Assembly (NCBI GenBank): GCA_966211765.1
Contig: CBIHOV010000036.1
Span: 1 to 64,000, forward strand
Reading direction: 5' to 3'
Source: Paraflavitalea sp966211765
Lineage (GTDB): Bacteria > Bacteroidota > Bacteroidia > Chitinophagales > Chitinophagaceae
Length of the DNA: 64,000 bases
Of this stretch, positions 1 through 6,807 are shown piece after piece. Below the pieces are notes generated by a model. That model did no database searches, was not told the origin of the DNA, and saw only the letters and a list, made by a program, of their open reading frames with translations. The position numbers were made by a program, and so were the translations under genes. Each line of letters begins with the position of its first letter. Positions within the stretch are counted from its first letter, which is position 1.

Positions 1-233
1 CAGTAAGACCTTTTGCGCTTTCTGTGTTTTTAAAGAAATAATCGGGTTTGATTATTCTCTTGTAATTGTTCAATACCTGGCTTTTTAATGACAAGTGTGT
101 CAGGAATAGAAGGCTGGAAAGGGGGAGTGTATATGAGAATTTCATTTTTTATTTCATGATGCAGAAGGATGGCGAATTACATACGGCTGCAGCGTCTTCA
201 TGCCGGGATAAAAGAGTTGGGGTACTGCTCATG
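1..233. other. left-edge stretch without a supported gene
   Basis: A 65-codon open frame at 66-263 on the plus strand runs into the 3' end of the secreted-protein gene at 234-749. It has no signal peptide or recognisable motif, and I do not believe it is coding. The stretch may hold the end of a transcript or a regulatory region of a gene outside the window. I see no hairpin or promoter box in it. Confidence 0.4.
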
Positions 234-749
234 CTATTCTTTTTTGAACGCCCAATCTCCTAAGGCTATTGATATAATTACGTCTGGCCATGTCTCGAAT
301 GCTGAAAGTTTTGCATATACCGTGTAAACGTTTGTATTAACCCAACGCTGCTGTTTCAGCAGGAAGATTTTTGATGTGTAGATTAGGTTCTGGGGAAACG
401 GGTTTTCAATCTTAAGCGTTGTCAACTCGTGCACTTTCTTTTCTGCACTTTGTGTAAAGCTGATCTTTACTGTCTTTTCGGGGTTGACGATCTTTTCTAC
501 TGCTGTCACACTTTTGACAACACCATTTTCTTGTTCGATCTCAATGAAGACAGTCTCACCCGGATAGAGTTGTATGGCTTTATTGGGCAAAACATAGGGA
601 GTTGCTTTAATGTCTTCTTCATAGACCGTCTTTTTATCGACGGCAACTTTCAACCTGTAAGGGGTTCGCTTAAGTTGTGTTGAGTCTTGAGCAAAAGTAA
701 AGAGTGTGGTGGTCAGGGCCAGCGCTGTGGCAATAACTTTTAATTTCAT
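234..749 (-). CDS. secreted protein of unknown function
   Basis: Protein of 171 residues. Residues 1 to about 20 form a clean type I signal peptide (MKLK, then a run of Ala/Leu/Thr, ending FTFAQ), so it is exported to the periplasm or surface. The mature part is rich in beta-forming residues and Lys/Glu/Thr, with no cysteine and no membrane segment after the signal. This suggests a small beta-sandwich, but no family is recognised. It is monocistronic and shares its orientation with the two genes that follow at higher coordinates. The start is the only ATG that gives a complete signal peptide. No function is claimed. Confidence 0.7.
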   Translation of the reverse strand: MKLKVIATALALTTTLFTFAQDSTQLKRTPYRLKVAVDKKTVYEEDIKATPYVLPNKAIQLYPGETVFIEIEQENGVVKSVTAVEKIVNPEKTVKISFTQSAEKKVHELTTLKIENPFPQNLIYTSKIFLLKQQRWVNTNVYTVYAKLSAFETWPDVIISIALGDWAFKKE

Positions 750-931
750 AGATTTTAGGGGCTTGATATTAAGCTAAGGGTTCTGATTCCACTATTATAC
801 GCTTTTTTCAGCGAAATCAGAATAGCACCCTCATTCTACATGCAAAATCCCTCCCAATGAAGACACTGGAAAGGATTTTCGGCTGACAGCGCCTGGCAGA
901 ACCCTTTTGCAGGCTTGCTTCACACTTATTC

Positions 932-1300
932 TTAACGGACCTTCTTTCTTAACAGATAGCAGGTTTCTATTCCAGAACTTGAAAACTCCCTTACATTTTT
1001 AGTTAAAAGCTCCCAGTCATTTTCGCACATGTAGTTCAACGCATCCATTCCATCTTTCTGCAATCTTATATAACTACTTTCTGCTTGCTGGTTTTGATAG
1101 GTTGACTTAGTGCCAAAATTCAAAAATGTAGTCGTATTAAATTTGTCCTGAAAATAACGGTCCTGCTGCACCAATTCGCAATAAAAATAGTTGATGTTTT
1201 CGGATGGCGAAACAGTTTTGCTGCTGCTGCTTAATTGACTGTAAGCTGTTAAGGTGATAATAGCTAAAAAAAGGAGTAAAAGTGCTGTGTTTTTTTTCAT
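932..1300 (-). CDS. small secreted protein of unknown function
   Basis: Protein of 122 residues opening with MKKNTALLLLFLAIITLTAYSQ, a typical Bacteroidota signal peptide with cleavage after the Ser-Gln region. The mature part is about 100 residues, has three cysteines (Cys-Glu-Leu, Cys-Glu-Asn and Cys-Tyr-Leu) and ends in a basic LLRKKVR tail. This pattern resembles small exported proteins of about 120 residues with a DUF4177-like ending, but the match is too weak to name. It lies 44 bases beyond the stop of the TPR gene on the same strand, so co-transcription with it is possible. Confidence 0.65.
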   Translation of the reverse strand: MKKNTALLLLFLAIITLTAYSQLSSSSKTVSPSENINYFYCELVQQDRYFQDKFNTTTFLNFGTKSTYQNQQAESSYIRLQKDGMDALNYMCENDWELLTKNVREFSSSGIETCYLLRKKVR

Positions 1301-1344
1301 TTTATTGTAGAGTTTTATTAGTCATTACAAGTTATTAGCTTATA

Positions 1345-3204
1345 TCAAAAAGCGCAGCTCTTGATCAATCCATTGGCCATGGTGATCTTTTTGTTCTCGC
1401 CGTCTTCTTTGATCTCGATGAACTTCTCCAGTCTTTTGGAACGGGCCACGGTATAATCCTGGTCGTAATAGAAGTTGGTGGTGGTGCGTACCGGACCATT
1501 CTGCGACACATCCGATCCCGTATAGACCCGGGCGGTCTTTAGCTGGTTGAAGCTATGGATCACCTGGATAAAATACTTGCCGGGCTTCAGGCCACGGAAT
1601 TCAAACCGGCCTTCACTGTCGGCAGTGGCTTCGATGCTGTATTCATTGGCCTCGTTGGACATATACACACCAGTCTTTTTACCTTCTTTCTTTTCCCGCA
1701 GGTCGTACCATTCCTGCAGGTAAGGAGTTACGGGGTAGAGCACCACTTTCACGCCGCTGGCATAGAAGATCCCGCCATCCACCTTGGTACAGGCTTTACC
1801 ACGAATGGTGGAGAGCCCTCTTTCCAGGGCTGCCCGCGCCAATAGCGGATCGAAAGTACCCAGGGGATAAATAGACTTCCTGGTGCTGCCGCCGCTGGCA
1901 TTGAGCTGGCCACCCAGGTCGGCAAACTTCTTGCGGTCGAGATCGGCTTGTTTGGAATTGCCAATGGCTTCATACGCCTCGGCCCGGTTTTGATACGCAT
2001 ACATGTTTTTGGGATCGAGCTCTACGGCCTTGTTATAATTGGTGATGGCTTCCTGGAAATGCTGCTTGTCGTGGTGAATAAATCCCAGGTAGAGATATCC
2101 TGTAGGATTTTTTGGATCGAGTTCTACCACCTTGCTATAGTCTTTATTGGCCTCAGCAAGCATTTTACGGCGGTAAAAGAGGTGTCCGCGCTGCATATAG
2201 CCATCGATCTGCTTCGGATCGACCTCAATAGCCTTTGTATGTTCTTTTATCGCATCCTCTATCTGGTCTTTCCGGCCATAGCAATTGCCCCTGAACACAT
2301 AGGAGATGGCCACTTTGGGCGCCAGCTCGATCGCCTTGCTGTATTCAACGATGGCGTCATCATATTTTTCCTGGATATAGTATACATGCCCCCGGTTGTT
2401 GTAAGCATCGTAATCCTTCGGGTACAGCTGGATGTATTTGTTGTAATCGGCCAGGGCCTGGTCAAACTTACTTAATTGTTTATAAGCCACGGCGCGGTTG
2501 AACCAGGCGTCTGCATACGTGGGATCGGCCTCTACCACTTTGGTATAGTCGGCAATGGCCAGTTCACGCTTTTGCTGGTTGAGGTAGATATTACCCCGGT
2601 AGTATAGCGATACCACAAAGCGCGGGTTGAGCTCAATGGCTTTGTTGAGATCGGCCATCGCCAGGTCCAGCTGTTTTTTGTTGTTATAGATGAGCCCTCT
2701 TTTGGCAATAGCGCGCACATTACGTGGATTGAGCTCGATGGCTTTGGTATAATCCCGCAGGGCATCATCTGGTCTTTCGAGTACCATATTGGCCAGGGCG
2801 CGGGTGAAAAAGTCCATCGAGGTCTTGGGAGCGGACAAGAGACTGATGGCCTTCTCTGCTGTTTTCTTTGCAATAGCTGTGTTGTTCTGGATCCAGTAAC
2901 AGTCGGCCAGCATGGCAATAAATACGCCATTGTTGGGACCGATCTTAACGGCCCGCTCGAGATCGGCCTGGGCAGCGGGCAGCTTATTGTCGAATATCTC
3001 GCCAGCTCCGCGAACGGCGTAGGCAAGGCCGTTGTTCTTGTCGTTATTGATAATGTCATTGGCCGTTTTCTTAGCCTGTTGGAAATTGCCTTCCAGTAAT
3101 TGAGATAAGGCGAGGTCGGCACCGGAACCGGTTTGTGCGAATGATGGGCACAAGGGCACCGTAATAAGGAGGTACAGGAATAAAAAGGATAATTTGTGCA
3201 TCAT
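1345..3204 (-). CDS. secreted tetratricopeptide-repeat protein with C-terminal prealbumin-like domain
   Basis: Protein of 619 residues with a signal peptide at about 1-24. Residues about 28-425 are an almost unbroken series of 34-residue TPR units with the usual Ala/Gly/Tyr/Pro spacing (for example 'AIELNPRNVRAIAKRGLIY' and 'AVELDPKNMYAYQNRAEAY'), roughly eleven in all. Residues about 430-619 differ: a segment near 540-575 (DSEGRFEFRGLKPGKYFIQV) matches the carboxypeptidase-regulatory or prealbumin fold common in Bacteroidota surface proteins. TPR arrays are protein-interaction scaffolds; the partner is unknown. The start could be Met1 or Met2 with no effect on the signal peptide. A good promoter candidate lies at 3291-3319. 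Confidence 0.85.
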   Translation of the reverse strand: MMHKLSFLFLYLLITVPLCPSFAQTGSGADLALSQLLEGNFQQAKKTANDIINNDKNNGLAYAVRGAGEIFDNKLPAAQADLERAVKIGPNNGVFIAMLADCYWIQNNTAIAKKTAEKAISLLSAPKTSMDFFTRALANMVLERPDDALRDYTKAIELNPRNVRAIAKRGLIYNNKKQLDLAMADLNKAIELNPRFVVSLYYRGNIYLNQQKRELAIADYTKVVEADPTYADAWFNRAVAYKQLSKFDQALADYNKYIQLYPKDYDAYNNRGHVYYIQEKYDDAIVEYSKAIELAPKVAISYVFRGNCYGRKDQIEDAIKEHTKAIEVDPKQIDGYMQRGHLFYRRKMLAEANKDYSKVVELDPKNPTGYLYLGFIHHDKQHFQEAITNYNKAVELDPKNMYAYQNRAEAYEAIGNSKQADLDRKKFADLGGQLNASGGSTRKSIYPLGTFDPLLARAALERGLSTIRGKACTKVDGGIFYASGVKVVLYPVTPYLQEWYDLREKKEGKKTGVYMSNEANEYSIEATADSEGRFEFRGLKPGKYFIQVIHSFNQLKTARVYTGSDVSQNGPVRTTTNFYYDQDYTVARSKRLEKFIEIKEDGENKKITMANGLIKSCAF

Positions 3205-3290
3205 GGCTTTCAGGTGTTTTTCAGCTATAAGAATGAATGGCTGCAGGCAGCATTAAAACTCCTGCCTAAGGCAACCCGCAGCAGCTGGGG

Positions 3291-3319
3291 CAAAACTACC
3301 AATATAAAGACAAGGTCAA
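3291..3319 (-). promoter_or_regulatory. candidate Bacteroidota-type promoter for the TPR gene
   Basis: Read on the minus strand, TTG at 3319-3317 is followed after 18 bases by TAGTTTTG at 3298-3291. This fits the Bacteroidota consensus (TTG near minus 33, TAnnTTTG near minus 7). The predicted transcript would have a leader of about 80 bases before the TPR start at 3204. Only the motif and its spacing support this. Confidence 0.45.
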
Positions 3320-3423
3320 TATCAAACTGACAAGCGATTTTTCAACAATCAGGCTGGTAATCAGTAAATTACTTGCTTACCGGTAATGTCTGTCTACTGG
3401 TTTTCCGGTAGATAAAACTGGCT

Positions 3424-3431
3424 TATATTTG
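3424..3431 (+). promoter_or_regulatory. candidate minus-7 box for the lipoprotein gene
   Basis: TATATTTG fits TAnnTTTG and ends 17 bases before the ATG at 3449. A T-rich stretch (GTTTTCC) about 20 bases upstream could serve as a weak minus-33 element, but no exact TTG is present at the right spacing. Confidence 0.4.
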
Positions 3432-3448
3432 ACATCAACCCCTGTGCA

Positions 3449-3976
3449 ATGAAAATAATAACATCCTTCCTGTTGGCATTTCTTTTTTTGTCTTGTGCTG
3501 ATAAACAACGTCCCGCTGCAAAATCGTCCAATAACGACACCTCCCAGGTGAAGAATAATACATTCACTACTGATTGTACATTGCCCAACCTGGAGGGTAT
3601 TATTACAAGAAGTGACACCATCATTGATTATAAAAAATACAAGGGCCACCTGATAAAATCCTTTGATAGCCGGAACAGGCTAAGGGAAACAGTCGTAGCT
3701 AATTTGTATGAGAGTAATATTGATAAAAGTTTCTCTACAACAGAAGTTTACGACAGCATTGGTCATCTGATCTACGAGAATAAAATAGAAGGGTATGATA
3801 TATGGCATTGTTATAAATATACCTATGATAGTGCAGGTCATTTGGTTTCCAAAGCAGGCTTTAGCTCAGGCACAATGGGCGTTAAGATCTCATACGTTTA
3901 TGATGGCGATAGCCTGGTAGAGAAGATCACTGAAAGACCGGGAAAGATTACAAAGGAGTATTTTAATAAGAAATAG
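3449..3976 (+). CDS. lipoprotein with YD-like repeats
   Basis: Protein of 175 residues. The N-terminus MKIITSFLLAFLFLSCADK is a lipoprotein signal with cleavage before Cys16. The mature part has three short segments of the form tyr-asp-x-x-gly-his-leu ('VYDSIGHLIYENK', 'YTYDSAGHLVSKAG' and 'YVYDGDSLVEKI'), which resemble the YD repeats of RHS-type beta-shell proteins. Similar short lipoproteins occur widely in Bacteroidota without a known role. It starts a plus-strand run of four small genes ending at 5711. The next gene begins 12 bases after the stop, so the first two are probably co-transcribed. Confidence 0.7.
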   Translation: MKIITSFLLAFLFLSCADKQRPAAKSSNNDTSQVKNNTFTTDCTLPNLEGIITRSDTIIDYKKYKGHLIKSFDSRNRLRETVVANLYESNIDKSFSTTEVYDSIGHLIYENKIEGYDIWHCYKYTYDSAGHLVSKAGFSSGTMGVKISYVYDGDSLVEKITERPGKITKEYFNKK

Positions 3977-3988
3977 GAGAGACCAATA

Positions 3989-4618
3989 ATGGAAGAATCC
4001 CAAAGCGATCAGGAAGGCACCTGGACAAGAGGCTGGACTATGTTCAGTACTCCCAGAGAGGAGGTGATGCAGCTATTTGCCCCGTTAGGGGAAGTTGTAA
4101 TTAATTCGGACAGTATCACTTTTGAGCAGTACCCCTTCCAGCCATCCATTGTATTTGCACCACAATCCATTACCGCCAGCGATATCATCGACATTGAAAT
4201 CGATGCTGCGCCACCTGCTTTACGTGTCGGGAATGAGTTGCTTTTTGTATCAGCCATGCAGCGGGATGAACTCCGTTCCTACGCTATTGCCCACGAAATT
4301 CCCCTGATAAAAAGGGAGAATGTCTGGGGCTGGCTGTTAGAACCATTCCTGGATACGGAATATACTTCGGAAAATCATCAACGGCTCAATGAATGGTTAG
4401 CACGATACGGATTGTCAGCGGAAAATGTCATGTCCATCAGGGAAGAAGTAAGAATTCAAATGCTGAAGTATAACTTCGATACCATGCTTTGGGAGTGGGG
4501 ATTTTTAGGGTTACTGGATGTACTGAGTGCGATGCGGCCCAAATACGATACGAAACAATTTGCCGACTTCTACCAGCGGGCGATGGAGATTGCCTTGCTG
4601 CCGGATAAATCCTCGTAG
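3989..4618 (+). CDS. cytoplasmic protein of unknown function
   Basis: Protein of 209 residues without signal peptide or membrane segment. It is acidic, with several Trp residues and a helical C-terminal half (about 110-200, including 'DTMLWEWGFLGLLDVLSAM'). The start ATG is preceded by AGGAGA at good spacing, one of the clearer Shine-Dalgarno sequences here. It lies 12 bases after the lipoprotein gene and about 50 before the DUF4265-like gene. Its position in a run of small, unrelated, soluble proteins recalls immunity-gene arrays, but no toxin gene is visible in the window. The family is not recognised. Confidence 0.65.
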   Translation: MEESQSDQEGTWTRGWTMFSTPREEVMQLFAPLGEVVINSDSITFEQYPFQPSIVFAPQSITASDIIDIEIDAAPPALRVGNELLFVSAMQRDELRSYAIAHEIPLIKRENVWGWLLEPFLDTEYTSENHQRLNEWLARYGLSAENVMSIREEVRIQMLKYNFDTMLWEWGFLGLLDVLSAMRPKYDTKQFADFYQRAMEIALLPDKSS

Positions 4619-4632
4619 CCCGTTAAAAACAA

Positions 4633-4644
4633 TTAAACGTTTAA
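4633..4644. promoter_or_regulatory. 12-base perfect palindrome upstream of the DUF4265-like gene
   Basis: TTAAACGTTTAA lies in the AT-rich gap between two small genes, 23 bases before the ATG at 4667. Perfect palindromes of this size with a central ACGT are typical operator shapes, but the regulator is unknown and the AT-rich setting makes a chance match possible. Confidence 0.3.
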
Positions 4645-4666
4645 AAACTCTAAAAGCTAATTTAAT

Positions 4667-5128
4667 ATGCCACAGGAGAAGGAGCATGTAAAGATACTCT
4701 TCAGGTTTTACAGCAATGTTCTGGATCAATGGACAGTGGAGACGATGTGGGCAGAGGTGATTGACCTGGCCAAGGGGCTCTATAAAATGGACAGCATTCC
4801 ATTTTACGCTTCTATCGCTTCTGATGATATTGTTTTTGCAGAATATGATGAGGATGAACAGATGTTGACTTACAGAGAAACTGTCGAATATTCCGGTAAC
4901 TCTACTATCCAGGTTGTTATTATGGATAAGAACACCGTTGCTAATGATGTGCGGGATATGTTCTCTGCATTGGGCTGCGCGTCGGAGAAGGTCAATGAAG
5001 GGTATTTTGTAATGGAAGTTCCTGCTGACAAGGATTACAAGCCCATTAAACAAAAGTTATCCGATCTACAGGATGAGGGCGTTTTAGATTATGCAGAGCC
5101 TGTTCTTGCTGACAATCATAGGTGCTGA
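4667..5128 (+). CDS. DUF4265-like protein
   Basis: Protein of 153 residues, soluble and acidic. The layout matches what I know of the DUF4265 family: an N-terminal beta strand 'HVKILFRF', then Trp-Ala-Glu, then 'MDSIPFYASIASDDIVFAE', then 'LTYRETVEYSGNSTIQVVI', and a C-terminal alpha/beta part (roughly 90-150). Function in this family is undetermined. A 12-base palindrome sits 23 bases upstream of the start. It is third in the run of small plus-strand genes. The assignment is from remembered motif layout, not from a search. Confidence 0.65.
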   Translation: MPQEKEHVKILFRFYSNVLDQWTVETMWAEVIDLAKGLYKMDSIPFYASIASDDIVFAEYDEDEQMLTYRETVEYSGNSTIQVVIMDKNTVANDVRDMFSALGCASEKVNEGYFVMEVPADKDYKPIKQKLSDLQDEGVLDYAEPVLADNHRC

Positions 5129-5168
5129 TGTACCACACTGGACAAAGCTTTCAAAATAAAATAAACAA

Positions 5169-5711
5169 TTGATAGACAATTTAGAAATATTCAGGAAAGA
5201 GTTTTTAAACGCCAATACCTGGGCACAACGAAAAGAGGGCGTTCCCCTTGACCTGTTGGACAACTTATCAGCCGAAGAGTTGAAGACAGCAGAGATTGAA
5301 CTAATACAAGCAACGACGCTCAATGATACCTGGCCAATCATTGGACTGGGGCATATTAAATCCCAAGATTCGCTGCCCACGCTTTATGCATTACTTGCAA
5401 AAAGAACAAAGCAGGTGAAGGTAGCGATTGCACATTCCATCTTTCAGATCTGCGCCGATAACAAGATGATTGATGTTGTTTTGGAGGAAGTTCATCAAAT
5501 AACAAATCCTTATGAACTTATTGGTATCCTGTATATGTTGCCTTCGTTTAAAGACGAAAGGGTTGATTTAATGTTGAATAATTTTCGGGCACACAAGGAT
5601 TATCTTGTTGCTTACAATGCAACAAGGTGTCTTGGTCTTTCAACAGATGAAGTGGTGGCGAAATTCAGCAAACCCAAAGCAAAGCGAAAGTGGTGGCAGA
5701 TAAAATTTTGA
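5169..5711 (+). CDS. HEAT-like repeat protein
   Basis: Protein of 180 residues, read from a TTG start at 5169 because no in-frame ATG precedes the conserved-looking region. It is nearly all helical. Pairs of helices such as 'DSLPTLYALLAKRTKQVKVA' followed by 'IAHSIFQICADNKMIDVVLE' and 'ERVDLMLNNFRAHKDYLVAY' followed by 'NATRCLGLST' look like HEAT or PBS-lyase-like repeats, that is, a small protein-binding solenoid. The C-terminus is basic (KPKAKRKWWQIKF). It is last of the small-gene run and is followed by a 16-residue frame that may be a gene remnant, then a long non-coding stretch. Confidence 0.65.
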   Translation: MIDNLEIFRKEFLNANTWAQRKEGVPLDLLDNLSAEELKTAEIELIQATTLNDTWPIIGLGHIKSQDSLPTLYALLAKRTKQVKVAIAHSIFQICADNKMIDVVLEEVHQITNPYELIGILYMLPSFKDERVDLMLNNFRAHKDYLVAYNATRCLGLSTDEVVAKFSKPKAKRKWWQIKF

Positions 5712-5729
5712 TTATTACCATCCTCAAAT

Positions 5730-5780
5730 ATGACCATAGAACAAATTAACTGGTTACTCCAGGAAAGAGGCGATCAATAA
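5730..5780 (+). pseudogene. possible remnant of a fifth small gene
   Basis: An ATG 18 bases after the HEAT-like gene opens a 16-residue frame (MTIEQINWLLQERGDQ) that ends in TAA just where the base composition changes to GC-rich repeats. The peptide has the look of a normal gene start. It could be a gene cut off by the adjacent repeat region, a real tiny peptide, or chance. Confidence 0.25.
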
Positions 5781-5836
5781 TGCCAGGCCGGCCGCCTGCC
5801 AACCTTCTACCAACCTGACCTCATCCATGTACCATC

Positions 5837-5886
5837 CATGTGTCAAATGGGGTGTTTTCCAATGAACGGCATATCTTTGACACATG
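5837..5886. repeat. inverted repeat, 11-base arms
   Basis: CATGTGTCAAA at 5837-5847 and its exact complement TTTGACACATG at 5876-5886 are separated by 28 bases. No T-run follows, so it is unlikely to be an intrinsic terminator. A direct near-repeat of CATCCATGT lies beside the left arm. Confidence 0.6.
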
Positions 5887-6046
5887 CTTCACACATGGTT
5901 TAAAGAAAATTCAAGGCAACTTTGGAGCCCTTCCAATAAAGTTGACCAAGGAGCGAAATCCGGTCATTGGACTCGTGCAGAATGGTAGCTTATAGCGCGA
6001 TGCGGCCGATGCTGACAGTCAACGGCCGCCTGCTGGCCTGGTTACT

Positions 6047-6115
6047 GCCTACGCATTGCCTGCGCCCCTTAGAACACTGGCCCCTTTTCATTGAGCGGTC
6101 AGGCAATGCGTAGGC
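6047..6115. repeat. inverted repeat, 16-base perfect arms
   Basis: GCCTACGCATTGCCTG at 6047-6062 and its exact complement at 6100-6115 flank 37 bases. A further partial copy of the right arm (GTAGGCAAT) follows at about 6121. Arms this long and exact are unlikely by chance. There is no open frame inside and no T-run after it. Confidence 0.75.
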
Positions 6116-6395
6116 CATCCGTAGGCAATTTGTTCCCAATCCGGGATAAATCCGGCGGCGTTTTCTCCTAATGATTACTCTCTCACGCTCACAAAGCCCT
6201 GTAAACGCATTTTAAGGTCATTTAAAGCCCGAATCGGTTGTGATGAGGCTGGGTTCCATCTGGATTAAAGGCGGTCTGAAATAGTCTGTAATGAGGTCTG
6301 TGAAAATGTGTGCAGAAAACACATAATGGCGCGAAGTGGGAAAAGGGATATAGCAGGGGCTTTCTCCTCAATGGGGCCTTGATAGCATCTCACTT

Positions 6396-6471
6396 CCTCC
6401 TCATTGGGTTCTCTTTGCTTCCCCGGGCCCCGGGGAGGCAAAGAGGAGAAACAGAGGAAGCAATGAGGAGG
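6396..6471. repeat. nested long palindrome
   Basis: The inner palindrome is centred on position 6428, with 19-base arms at 6409-6427 and 6429-6447 that pair throughout if two G-T pairs are allowed (CTTTGCTTCCCCGGG against CCCGGGGAGGCAAAG). Outer arms CCTCCTCATTG (6396-6406) and CAATGAGGAGG (6461-6471) are perfect complements. The right half is made of the 22-base units of the adjoining array, so the whole looks like a mirrored array rather than a terminator. Confidence 0.7.
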
Positions 6472-6538
6472 TTCCGGGGACCCAAAGAGGAGAATCCGGG
6501 GAGAAACACCGTGATTCCGGGGAGGCAAAGAGGAGAAA
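6430..6538. repeat. degenerate tandem array, 22-base units (CCGGGGA type)
   Basis: Five contiguous units start at 6430, 6452, 6474, 6496 and 6517. The first and last are identical over 22 bases (CCGGGGAGGC then AAAGAGGAGAAA). The third differs at three positions; the second matches at about 15 of 22 positions. The fourth is 21 long and matches mainly at its CCGGGGA start. A step of 22 is not a multiple of three, so the array is not selected as protein sequence. Confidence 0.7.
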
Positions 6539-6555
6539 TAGTGAAGATTGTGTTG

Positions 6556-6705
6556 TTCATCCCTCAATATTTACTGTTCGTCCCAGTTGTTTCCTCGCGC
6601 CGTCCCAATTTGCAGGGTGGTTTCGGGGAGAATATGTTGTTCGTCCCAGGTTTTAGAGAAGACCGTCCTAGGTTTCCGACAAGGCCGTCCCATTTTTGAA
6701 AAAAC
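6556..6705. repeat. second degenerate array, CGTCCCA motif every 21-22 bases
   Basis: CGTCCCA occurs at 6579, 6601, 6642 and 6686, CGTCCTA at 6664, and CATCCCT at 6558. The steps are 21, 22, 41, 22 and 22 bases, so one position is skipped. The bases after the motif (often AGGTTT or AATTT) are also partly shared. Two helical turns of DNA are about 21 bases, so these motifs would lie on one face of the helix. Confidence 0.6.
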
Positions 6706-6807
6706 AGGGAGGGAACTGGTTTAGATTTGTGTTATCACTCGCTGCCAAAGAAGTTTTCGATTAGGGATAGTGGGAAGAGCGACCGGTGAGGGACATTGAT
6801 ACAGAAG

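Larger units (their letters stand above)
5712..6807. other. 1.1-kb gene-free region rich in inverted and periodic repeats
   Basis: No convincing gene lies here on either strand. It holds a short frame at 5730-5780, inverted repeats at 5837-5886 and 6047-6115, a long mirror-symmetric palindrome at 6396-6471, and two adjoining degenerate arrays with a step close to 22 bases (6430-6538 and 6556-6705). Each is listed separately. The stretch separates the plus-strand small genes from the minus-strand sigma-factor operon. I cannot match it to a known mobile element, RNA gene or attachment site. Confidence 0.8.

Noticed and set aside
66..263. 65-codon open frame at the left edge
   Set aside because: No signal, no motif, overlaps the end of a better-supported gene on the other strand.
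6310..6699. 129-codon open frame across the repeat region (and 6265-6567 on the other strand)
   Set aside because: It runs through 22-base repeats that change frame at each unit, has Arg/Pro-rich composition unlike its neighbours, and no ribosome-binding sequence or known motif.
6430..6705. CRISPR array
   Set aside because: Units are contiguous without unique spacers, are degenerate, and no cas gene is in the window.
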